Shown here one piece after another: positions 15,012-22,361 of a stretch of DNA of 43,390 bases. Each line of letters opens with the position of its first letter. Within the stretch, counting starts at the first letter, position 1. Under the pieces are notes generated by a model. It made no database searches, was not told where the DNA came from, and was given only the letters and a program-made list of their open reading frames with translations. The translations under genes were made by a program, and so were the position numbers. The stretch comes from Microvirga brassicacearum (GTDB lineage: Bacteria; Pseudomonadota; Alphaproteobacteria; Rhizobiales; Beijerinckiaceae): positions 1-43,390 of the forward strand of contig NZ_VCMV01000038.1 of NCBI RefSeq assembly GCF_008757455.1, given 5' to 3'.

Positions 15012-16799
15012 TCATCCCGTCTTAAGAACAATCATATCGGAAGAATTCGGCAACGCGAGCGGAGCAGGCAGGCTCGCCATGCCGCTGCTCGTCTCGGCCG
15101 CCTGGACGCCGTCGATCGGCAGGCTGATGGTGACGATCGTGCCATTTCCGGGCGCGCTGCCGATGCGAATGCGGCCGCGATGCAGCGCCACCAATCCGCG
15201 CACCACCGAGAGACCAAGTCCGCTCCCTTTTTCCTCGGCCCGGGTCCGCGAGGCGCCGCGATAATACGGCGCGCCGAGCCGCGAAAGATCCTCTTGCGTC
15301 ACGCCGATGCCCGTATCGTGGACGGAGAGCGTGAGGCATTCGCGATCCCGCCGGATTTCGACACGAACCTCGCCGCCGCGCGGCGTGAACTTCACCGCGT
15401 TCGACAGGAGATTGAGAAGCATCTGGCGGCACGCCCGGCGATCGGCAACGATCTCCGGCAAATCGTCCGGGAGATCGGCAAGCAACTTAACGCCTGCCTG
15501 TTCGGCGCGCAGTGCGACGACCGCGCAGGATTGGCGAACGAGTTCCGCCATCGCCACAGGTTCGAAGGCGAGGTTGTAATGACCGGCTTCGATGGCCGAC
15601 AGATCGAGCAGCGTGTTGACCACGCCGAGCATGTGCTCGCCGGATTGATGGATGATCTCGGCGTAACTCTCGCGCCGTTCGAGCAGCACCAGATTGCCAC
15701 GGCCCATGAGGATTTCCGAATAGCCGATGATGGCGTTCAGCGGCGTGCGCAATTCGTGACTGACGGTCGCGAGCAATTCGGCGCGAACGTCATTTGCGTT
15801 TACGGCTTCGCGCCGAAGCGCGTCCCGTTCTTCCGCATAACGGCGATGCGCCGAAATATCTCGCGTGACGGCAACGGCCGCGCAGGTGAGGTCGTTGCTC
15901 AGCCGCACCCCATGCACGCGCATTTCCACCCAGATGAATCCATTGCCCTCGGCCGCATGATCCGTCTTGACGCGGAACTGGACGATGGCGGTCGTTGCGC
16001 CGCGGGCGGCGTCGCTCACGGCCTTCAGAAAAGCCGGCCTGTCGCCAATCAGGATCCGCGTGAACAATCCGCTGCCGTGGATCGCCGAAGACGGTGCGCC
16101 GAGGAGTTTCGTCGATGCGCCGTTGGAGCGCAGGATCGCGCCGTTGCGATCATGCCAGGTGACGAGATCGTCGAGCGCGTTCAACGTCTCCTGCTGGTGC
16201 GCGAGCCCGACTGGACGAGCGCGCGCGGCAAGCACATCGAGCCTGGCCTCCATCAGCACGCGTGCCACCACATGCGCCAGGACGATCACCGCGGCGACCA
16301 TCATGATTCCGAAGGCCGGCAATGCCGAAGGATCAGCCAACTCGGCCTGACTTGCGATCGCCATGCCGATGAGCATCGATCCGCAGGCGGAAAGGAACCC
16401 TCGCCGCGATCCCGTCGCCGCCGCTTCCAGCGGTACGCTCAACAGCGCGAGGCAGAGTCCGGAAAACGGCAAGCCCATGGTCGCGCCGGCGACCACGATG
16501 AATACGGTGAGAGAGGCGGACATGATGGCTTGCGCCACATCGAGGTGACCTGAGCGCGAGAGCACGAACACGGCTAGCAACGGCGTCAGGATCAGTCCGC
16601 TCCAGATTGCCAGGAGGCTCGCCGGCGCCTCCGCCACGAGGGCCAAAGGCAGCGTGACGACCGACAGCAGCGCCGTGACGATGGCGGCGACGACGAAACG
16701 TTCGTGCCGAACCTGCTCGGTCAGCCGCGCGCGCGCCGACGGGTGAACGAGCCCGCCGAGCCATTCGTCGATCCAGTGCCACCGGGGATTCGTCTGCAA
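15012..16799 (-). CDS. PAS sensor histidine kinase, DivJ/PleC-like architecture
   Basis: A 595-residue membrane kinase. About six transmembrane helices fill residues 35-185. A PAS domain lies at about 205-315 (LVTWHDRNGAILRSN). The HisKA H-box is ATVSHELRTPLNAIIGYSEI, with phospho-acceptor His348. The HATPase domain has an N-box around Asn467 (LLNLLSNAVKF), DTGIGV at 495-500 and GSGLGLSV near 528. All catalytic boxes are intact. No receiver domain is fused. Size and six-helix-PAS-HisKA layout are close to DivJ of Caulobacter, a DivK/PleD kinase, but orthology is not proved. The start is TTG with AGAGG nearby. It heads an operon with the peptidoglycan-binding and DUF1491 genes. Confidence 0.88.
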   Translation of the reverse strand: MQTNPRWHWIDEWLGGLVHPSARARLTEQVRHERFVVAAIVTALLSVVTLPLALVAEAPASLLAIWSGLILTPLLAVFVLSRSGHLDVAQAIMSASLTVFIVVAGATMGLPFSGLCLALLSVPLEAAATGSRRGFLSACGSMLIGMAIASQAELADPSALPAFGIMMVAAVIVLAHVVARVLMEARLDVLAARARPVGLAHQQETLNALDDLVTWHDRNGAILRSNGASTKLLGAPSSAIHGSGLFTRILIGDRPAFLKAVSDAARGATTAIVQFRVKTDHAAEGNGFIWVEMRVHGVRLSNDLTCAAVAVTRDISAHRRYAEERDALRREAVNANDVRAELLATVSHELRTPLNAIIGYSEILMGRGNLVLLERRESYAEIIHQSGEHMLGVVNTLLDLSAIEAGHYNLAFEPVAMAELVRQSCAVVALRAEQAGVKLLADLPDDLPEIVADRRACRQMLLNLLSNAVKFTPRGGEVRVEIRRDRECLTLSVHDTGIGVTQEDLSRLGAPYYRGASRTRAEEKGSGLGLSVVRGLVALHRGRIRIGSAPGNGTIVTISLPIDGVQAAETSSGMASLPAPLALPNSSDMIVLKTG

Positions 16800-16989
16800 G
16801 CGACCGTGCCTCTTGATGCCAGGCGCAACCGTGGCAGAGGCCGCTTAAGCGAACCCTAAGGCCGCTGGGCGAACGGGAGGTCATCGACAGGCATCGGCGC
16901 CGCAAGCCCCGTGCCCGCGCGCCGCCCGCGGCCATTTTTTCGCCGCCAAATCAGCCATTTCATCCGTGGCGACCGGCGCCGCGAGGTCG

Positions 16990-17004
16990 TCAACCTTTTG
17001 TTAA
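16990..17004. promoter_or_regulatory. CtrA-like box (TCAA-N7-TTAA)
   Basis: TCAA-CCTTTTG-TTAA differs by one base from the CtrA consensus TTAA-N7-TTAA. It lies between the divergent kinase gene (start 16799) and the gene at 17104. Such boxes occur by chance, so this is only suggestive. Confidence 0.35.
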
Positions 17005-17103
17005 TGCTGTTTGCAAGTGACCCTGGGGGCAACCTACGCGGCCCGCCGACGAGACGTTATGATGGCGCACAACCCGGTCCATCCGCGCCGAGGAGGAGCC
17101 GTC

Positions 17104-17442
17104 ATGTTTTCCCTGCTGCGAGCAGCCCTTGTGATCGGCGCGATCTTCTATTTCTCGCCCGTCCGGCACAGCTCGGAGGGGAGCCTGTCGCTCGATGGCC
17201 TCATCAATGCCGTCAGCAACCCGGCCGACAAACTCCAACAATCGGCGAGCGGTACCCCGGAGCGCCTCGAGGCGGTCTGGAACGCCCTGCCGGAAAGCGC
17301 CAAGCAGGCGGTGCTCGACAGGATCAAAGCCGGCCCGGCCGCGCGAACAATGGAAGCGCGGCAGCTTCCGCAGACGGACACGCTCCAGCCCGAGGACCAT
17401 CGCCCTGCCTGGGTCGGCGCGGGAAAGAAACCGGGCGCGTAG
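17104..17442 (+). CDS. Conserved hypothetical protein upstream of sufE
   Basis: A 112-residue protein with an N-terminal hydrophobic segment (MFSLLRAALVIGAIFYFSPV) that could be a signal peptide or anchor. An amphipathic helix (ERLEAVWNALPESAKQAVLD) and a polar tail ending WVGAGKKPGA follow. AGGAGGAG sits about seven bases before the ATG at 17104, which decides the start over longer frames from 17011. I recall similar short proteins next to sufE in Hyphomicrobiales but recognise no domain. It precedes sufE by 66 bases and may share its transcript. The function is unknown. Confidence 0.72.
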   Translation: MFSLLRAALVIGAIFYFSPVRHSSEGSLSLDGLINAVSNPADKLQQSASGTPERLEAVWNALPESAKQAVLDRIKAGPAARTMEARQLPQTDTLQPEDHRPAWVGAGKKPGA

Positions 17443-17508
17443 GCGTTCCATCGCCAAATCCGGTGCCAGTCCCTATATGATGGCGAGACATCACGAATAT
17501 GGACCGTC

Positions 17509-17937
17509 ATGCTGCCGCCGATCGACGAAATTGTTTCGAACTTCGAGTTGCTCGACGATTGGGATGAGCGCTACCGCTATCTCATCGAACTCGGCCGCCT
17601 CATGGAAAAGCTGCCCGAGGACGCCTACACGGACGAGAACAAGGTGCGCGGCTGCGCCAGTCAGGTCTGGCTCATCACGCGGCTCGATGACGCGCATGGA
17701 GCCCCCCGGCTGCATCTCGTCGGCGACAGCGACGCCCATATCGTGCGCGGCCTCGTGGCGTTGCTGATCGCGCTCTATAACGGCAAGACGCCGGCGGACG
17801 CCGTGTCCACCGACGCGCTGGCGCTGTTTCGCGAACTCGATCTGGAATCGCATCTCACGCCGCAGCGCTCCAACGGCCTCAGATCCATGGTCGAGCGCAT
17901 TCGTCAGGACGCGCAGGCGGCTTTGGCCGCCTCATAA
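17509..17937 (+). CDS. sufE: SufE family sulfur acceptor
   Basis: A 142-residue SufE protein. It opens with IVSNFELLDDWDERYRYLIE and GRLMEKLP, followed by the active loop ENKVRGCASQVWL, in which Cys49 accepts persulfide sulfur from a SufS-type cysteine desulfurase. The C-terminal ALFRELDLESHLTPQRSNGL is also typical. It supplies sulfur for Fe-S cluster assembly in the cytoplasm. The length matches the family (about 140). No other suf genes are nearby, as is often the case for stand-alone sufE in this group. The ribosome site is weak (GGA). Confidence 0.95.
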   Translation: MLPPIDEIVSNFELLDDWDERYRYLIELGRLMEKLPEDAYTDENKVRGCASQVWLITRLDDAHGAPRLHLVGDSDAHIVRGLVALLIALYNGKTPADAVSTDALALFRELDLESHLTPQRSNGLRSMVERIRQDAQAALAAS

Positions 17938-17940
17938 GGC

Positions 17941-17967
17941 GGCCGGGAGCGATCCACGCTCCCAGCC
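17941..17967. terminator. Hairpin between convergent sufE and the DUF6456 gene
   Basis: GGGAGCG-ATCCA-CGCTCCC at 17945-17963 is perfect, and GGC/GCC extends it past one mismatch. There is no clear T tract on either side, so it may be a transcript-end hairpin or a weak bidirectional terminator. Confidence 0.55.
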
Positions 17968-17986
17968 AGAGTGCAATCGCCGGGCC

Positions 17987-18922
17987 TTATCGCAAGCCTC
18001 CTTCGATCACCACCGCCTGCCAGGCGCGAATGCCGCGTGAGGCGGCGGGCCCGCGGGCGGAGGTCTCGATCCCGTAATGATCGGCCAGCCTCGTGAGCGC
18101 GAGCCGCACCACGACCTTGGCCGAACGCGGCGGCCAGTGCCGCTCCCGCTCGATCAGCTCGAGACCTTTGAGAAAGCCGCAGAGATCCAGCAGCAGGTCG
18201 CTGAAATCGCCGCCGATGGCATCGAAAGCGTTCCGCACCCGCTGCCGCGCCGCGACCATCCGGTCGGTGGCGTCGGACGGGGAAGCAGGGCCGGTCGCGG
18301 TCGGCATGGCGTCCCAGCGCGCCGTCACGCTCGGAAGCAAGCCGGCCTGCATGAGATCGACGCGCAGGCGCTCCCCCGCCGCATAGGCTGCCGTGCCGAT
18401 GAGGCGCTGGCCGTCCCGGCCCTTGCGGCGGCGCAGCCAGTCGAGCGGACTTTCGTCGAGATCGATTCGTACTCGTTTTGTTCCCTCGTCGGTGGCAATC
18501 CCGATGGAGGCGGTCTCGCGATGCTGGTCGAAAAAAGCATCGCCGCCCGCCTGAGCGGCGTCGCGGCGCAGATAGGCCCTCCCCGCTTCCGTGATCTGCA
18601 GGGCGACGCGCCTCGCCTTTTCCCAGCGCGCCAGATCATGTCCGACCAAGGCTTCTGCATGCAGCTGGGAAAACCGGCCCGCGCTGACGGATACCGCGGC
18701 GCTTTTCCTGCCCAGAATGATGCCACTATGGTCGGTCGGATCGATGAACGCCCACGCATCCGGTTGCGCTAGGCAGGCGAGCAGCCGCTTGGCCTCCTTG
18801 CCAAGAACGGTCCGGCTGCCCGCGCCGGCTTCTGCGGAGCGGGACTCGATCGGCCTTCCGCCCGTGCTGGTGCGGCGATTTGAAATTCCAGACGGCTTTG
18901 AAATATGATCGTTTTTGTTCAT
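17987..18922 (-). CDS. DUF6456 domain protein (putative DNA-binding)
   Basis: A 311-residue, basic, soluble protein. The region LGKEAKRLLACLAQPDAWAF through ITEAGRAYLRRDAAQ looks like a winged-helix segment. The DUF6456 core follows: DESPLDWLRRRKGRDGQRLI, GTAAYAAGERLRVDLMQAGL, and a C-terminal helical block DLCGFLKGLELIERERHWPP then KVVVRLALTRLADHYGI. The family is characteristic of Hyphomicrobiales and is presumed to regulate transcription or bind DNA; no target is known. AGGAA lies about seven bases before the ATG at 18922. It lies on the same strand as mucR, downstream of the mucR terminator, so it likely has its own promoter. Confidence 0.82.
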   Translation of the reverse strand: MNKNDHISKPSGISNRRTSTGGRPIESRSAEAGAGSRTVLGKEAKRLLACLAQPDAWAFIDPTDHSGIILGRKSAAVSVSAGRFSQLHAEALVGHDLARWEKARRVALQITEAGRAYLRRDAAQAGGDAFFDQHRETASIGIATDEGTKRVRIDLDESPLDWLRRRKGRDGQRLIGTAAYAAGERLRVDLMQAGLLPSVTARWDAMPTATGPASPSDATDRMVAARQRVRNAFDAIGGDFSDLLLDLCGFLKGLELIERERHWPPRSAKVVVRLALTRLADHYGIETSARGPAASRGIRAWQAVVIEGGLR

Positions 18923-19293
18923 GTTTTGTTCCTAAAAATTGAACGCACTGAGGGACGCTTGCTATGCGCCCATTCTGAGGCAATATTCCTATGTGTCAAG
19001 CCGTCCGGAGAGCCTGTGAATTGCGAGGATAAACTTGTGGTAGTTCTCTCAATGGGGAGGAAAAACAACAAAACTGCATCTCCGGAGAGGAGACAAGAGT
19101 ACAGACCCGCTCCCGATGCCTCGGCGGCATCGCCCGCAACTACAGCTCGCGGTTGTGTTGACAGGTAGCCGCCGGATGCGTTGTCTACGCACCTTCCGTC
19201 TCGACCCGAGAGCGGGCCTTCCCACGAGTTGGACACGGCCGCGGTCGAGGATCTCCGAGGCCGCGTTCTCCCGTCCCACGATGGTTCCGACAA
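18923..19293. other. Gene-free stretch between mucR terminator and the DUF6456 gene
   Basis: About 370 bases with no convincing frame. It should contain the promoter of the minus-strand DUF6456 gene. A plus-strand TTGACA at 19158-19163 lacks a convincing -10. No RNA gene is evident by eye. Confidence 0.45.
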
Positions 19294-19321
19294 CAAAAAA
19301 GCCGCCCCACAGGGCGGCTTT
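19294..19321 (-). terminator. Intrinsic terminator for mucR
   Basis: AAAGCCGCCC-CACA-GGGCGGCTTT forms a perfect ten-pair stem. On the minus strand it is followed by a run of T (the A tract at 19295-19300). It lies 20 bases beyond the mucR stop. Confidence 0.9.
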
Positions 19322-19340
19322 GTCGTTGCAAACCGAGGCC

Positions 19341-19769
19341 TCAGCCCCGGGCGGTGCGGCGCTTGCGCCGCTGCTGGCCGAGTCCCATCTCCTTGGCGAG
19401 ATCGGAGCGGGCTTTGGCATAATTCGGTGCCACCATCGGGTAATCGACCGGAAGACCCCATTTCTCGCGATATTGCTCGGGCGTCATGTTGTATTGCGTC
19501 CGCAGATGGCGCTTCAGCGATTTGAACTTCTTGCCGTCTTCCAGGCAGATGATGTAGTCCGGGGTGACCGATTTCTTGAGGGACACCGCAGGTTTCGGCG
19601 CCTCCGCAGGGGCCTCGGCGGCGCCGCCGCCGACGCGAAGCAGCGCGGCATGGATATCGCCGATCAGCGAAGGCAGTTCAGCCGAAGGAACCGAATTGTT
19701 GCTCACGTATGCAGAGACGATGTCCGCAGCCAGCTCAATATAGTTGGAGGTAGCGATTGTGTCGCTCAT
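19341..19769 (-). CDS. mucR: MucR/Ros family transcriptional regulator, zinc-less type
   Basis: A 142-residue MucR-family global regulator. The N-terminal helix [16 protein letters not shown] mediates oligomerisation in the family. The Ros-type DNA-binding domain has [18 protein letters not shown] and [20 protein letters not shown], and ends [10 protein letters not shown]. Relative to Ros (Cys79, Cys82, His92, His97), Cys75 and His88 are kept, but the second Cys is Asp78 and the last ligand is Gln/Tyr (92-93). It therefore resembles the zinc-independent homologues described in Mesorhizobium. MucR proteins silence AT-rich promoters and control exopolysaccharide, motility and cell-cycle genes. 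The start [10 protein letters not shown] at 19769 has GGAAG upstream. A terminator follows. Confidence 0.92.
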   Translation of the reverse strand: MSDTIATSNYIELAADIVSAYVSNNSVPSAELPSLIGDIHAALLRVGGGAAEAPAEAPKPAVSLKKSVTPDYIICLEDGKKFKSLKRHLRTQYNMTPEQYREKWGLPVDYPMVAPNYAKARSDLAKEMGLGQQRRKRRTARG

Positions 19770-20173
19770 TGTACTTTTCTTCCTTTCCGGCCCTGGCAAG
19801 CAATCCATCGGGCATTTCTGCGCATCGACGGGCTGTCTTGAGCGAAGCAATGCTTGCCTCACCTTGTCACGCACCGTAATCAAACAGAACTCACGCTTGC
19901 TAGTTCAGGTATGTCAGTTTGCTTGCGGTGGCAAGATGTTCGGCGGGAAAACCTCGGAAAACTTTGTATCATCTTGGCGCTTGCAATATATCTCCGCCCA
20001 CGAGCGCTAAAATCCTCACGATAGGTAATGTCGATTCGTTAACGAATTGGCCGTCGGCGAAAATCAGCTTTCCTCCGATGCGCCGACGCCGCATGGTCGT
20101 CGGGCGGCGCCGGGGACCTGTCCCGAGGGCCGAACGTTACTCCCGCTGATCCTCCACCCAACCCGGACCCGTG
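19770..20173. promoter_or_regulatory. Long divergent promoter region of mucR and oligopeptidase B
   Basis: A 404-base gap with no supported gene, moderately AT-rich near 19880-20050. It probably holds the mucR promoter and long leader. A perfect 14-base palindrome ATTCGTTAACGAAT lies at 20034-20047, about 127 bases before the oligopeptidase start, and is a possible operator. Confidence 0.45.
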
Positions 20174-22285
20174 ATGAAATCTGCGATGCCGCCCCCCTCG
20201 CCTCTGCCCGAGGCGCCAGCAATCCCGTCGAAAAAGCACAGTTTCGAGGTTCACGGAACGCAGCTCAGCGATGATTTCGCGTGGCTCAAGGCGGAAAACT
20301 GGCGCGAGGTGCTCACCGACCCGGCGGCGCTCGACCCGTCGATCCGCACCGTCCTCGAACGGGAGAACGCCTATACGGAGGGCGTCTTTGCCGGAACGGA
20401 AGCGTTTCAAAAAGCGCTCGTCGCGGAAATGCGCGGCCGCATCAAGGAGGATGATTCCTCCGTTCCCGAGCCTGACGGCCCGTTCTCCTATTTCACGCGC
20501 TATCGGGAAGGCGGCCAGCACCCCCTGGTCTGCCGCATCCCCCGGGACGGCCACGTGGAAACCATTCTCCTCGACAGCGACAAGGAGGCCTCGGGTCACG
20601 CCTTCTTCGACCTCGGCGGCGCCGATCACTCCCCGGACCACCGCCTGATGGCGTGGAGCGCCGATCGGAAAGGCTCCGAATTTTTTACCATCAAGGTCCG
20701 CGATCTGGAAACTGGCCACGACCTCACCGACGAAATCCCCCGCACCTCCGGCGGCGTTGTCTGGCTCGGAAATTCCGCCGGCTTCTATTATGTCGAACTC
20801 GACGACAATCATCGCCCGGTCCGCGTGAAGCGCCACCTGATCGGCACCTCCGCGGATCGCGACATCGTGATCTACGAGGAGCCGGATTCCGGCTTCTTCG
20901 TCAAACTCGGGCTGACGCAATCCGGCGCGTTCGTGCTGATCGAGGCGAGCGATCACGAGACCTCGGAAGTGCACCTTCTCGACCGCGCCGATCCGCTCGC
21001 CAAACCGCGACTCGTCGAGCCGCGAACGGTCGCGCTGCAATATGATGTGGAGCATCACGGGCGCCAGATCATCATCCTCACCAACGCCGACGGCGCCGAG
21101 GATTTCAAGATCATGACCGCGCCGGTCTCCAATCCCGGCCGCGCGCAATGGAAGGATCTGGTGCCGTATCGGGCCGGCACCATGATCCTGTTCGTCATGT
21201 GCCTGGCGCGCCACCTCGTCCGTCTCGAACGGGAGGATGCGAAGCCCCGTATCGTGGTGCGCGAATTCGCGTCCGGCCGCGAGGACATCATCGCGTTCGA
21301 CGAGGACACGTATGCGCTGGGCGTCGATCCCGGCTACGAACACGACACCAATGTCATCCGCTATCGCTATTCGTCGCTCACGACACCGAGCGAAGTGCGC
21401 GATCTCGATCTCGCCACCGGCACGCGAACGCTCCGGAAACGGCAGGTCGTGCCCAGCGGCCATCATCCGGAAGATTATGTGACCCGTCGCCTTTTCGCGA
21501 CGGCGCCGGATGGCGCACAGGTGCCGATCTCGATCGTTCACCGGCGCGACGTGGCGCTCGATGGTTCGGCTCCCTGCCTGCTCTACGGCTACGGATCCTA
21601 CGGCGTTTCGATTCCCGCCGGCTTTCGCACCAACATCCTGTCGCTCGTCGATCGCGGGTTCGTCTATGCGATTGCCCATGTCCGCGGCGGCACCGAGAAA
21701 GGCTGGCGCTGGTATCTCGACGGCAAGCGCGAGAACAAGCCCAACACCTTCACGGATTTCATCGCCTGCGGCGAGAAGCTGGCAGCCGCCGGCTACACCG
21801 CGCGCGGTCGCATCGTGGCCCATGGCGGCAGCGCGGGCGGGATGCTCATGGGGGCGGTCGCCAACCTCGCGCCGGATCTTTTTGCCGGCATCGTCTCCGA
21901 GGTTCCGTTCGTCGATGTGCTCAACACGATGCTGGACGGGGAATTGCCGCTGACGCCGCCGGAATGGCCCGAATGGGGCAACCCGGCAGCCGATGAGGCC
22001 GCCTTCCGCACCATCCTGTCCTACTCGCCCTATGAAAATATCGGGCCTCAAGCCTATCCGGCCGTCCTGGCGCTCGGCGGCCTGACCGATCCGCGGGTGA
22101 CCTATTGGGAACCGGCCAAGTGGATCGCCAGGCTCCGTCAGAAAAAGACCGGCGGCGGGCCGGTCATGCTCAAGCTGAACATGGAGGCGGGTCATGGCGG
22201 CGCGGCCGGGCGTTTCGACCGCCTCGAAGAGGTCGCCCTCACCTATCTTTTCGCCCTCCGGAGCATCGACGGATTTGGGGGTTGA
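20174..22285 (+). CDS. ptrB: Oligopeptidase B (S9A prolyl oligopeptidase family)
   Basis: A roughly 703-residue cytosolic serine peptidase. A beta-propeller domain covers about residues 80-410. The alpha/beta-hydrolase catalytic domain carries LLYGYGSYGVS, AIAHVRGGTEKGW, the nucleophile motif GGSAGGMLMG (Ser near 553), GLTDPRV (Asp) and EAGHGGAAGR (His). This order and the 'YGSYG/HVRGG/GGSAGG' set are typical of PtrB, which cleaves short peptides after Arg or Lys. A GTG at 20171 directly precedes the ATG at 20174; neither has a strong ribosome site. It may be followed on the same transcript by the HWE kinase 76 bases downstream. Confidence 0.92.
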   Translation: MKSAMPPPSPLPEAPAIPSKKHSFEVHGTQLSDDFAWLKAENWREVLTDPAALDPSIRTVLERENAYTEGVFAGTEAFQKALVAEMRGRIKEDDSSVPEPDGPFSYFTRYREGGQHPLVCRIPRDGHVETILLDSDKEASGHAFFDLGGADHSPDHRLMAWSADRKGSEFFTIKVRDLETGHDLTDEIPRTSGGVVWLGNSAGFYYVELDDNHRPVRVKRHLIGTSADRDIVIYEEPDSGFFVKLGLTQSGAFVLIEASDHETSEVHLLDRADPLAKPRLVEPRTVALQYDVEHHGRQIIILTNADGAEDFKIMTAPVSNPGRAQWKDLVPYRAGTMILFVMCLARHLVRLEREDAKPRIVVREFASGREDIIAFDEDTYALGVDPGYEHDTNVIRYRYSSLTTPSEVRDLDLATGTRTLRKRQVVPSGHHPEDYVTRRLFATAPDGAQVPISIVHRRDVALDGSAPCLLYGYGSYGVSIPAGFRTNILSLVDRGFVYAIAHVRGGTEKGWRWYLDGKRENKPNTFTDFIACGEKLAAAGYTARGRIVAHGGSAGGMLMGAVANLAPDLFAGIVSEVPFVDVLNTMLDGELPLTPPEWPEWGNPAADEAAFRTILSYSPYENIGPQAYPAVLALGGLTDPRVTYWEPAKWIARLRQKKTGGGPVMLKLNMEAGHGGAAGRFDRLEEVALTYLFALRSIDGFGG

Positions 22286-22361
22286 AACATCATCCGATTC
22301 ATCCGTTGATATTCCAGAGGCCGAAAAAGGTTCGAAGACCTCGGACGAAGAGTGTGCGTCG

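Noticed and set aside
19143..19170. TTGACA promoter-like site in the plus direction
   Set aside because: No convincing -10 at 16-18 bases and no gene downstream on that strand before the convergent mucR terminator.
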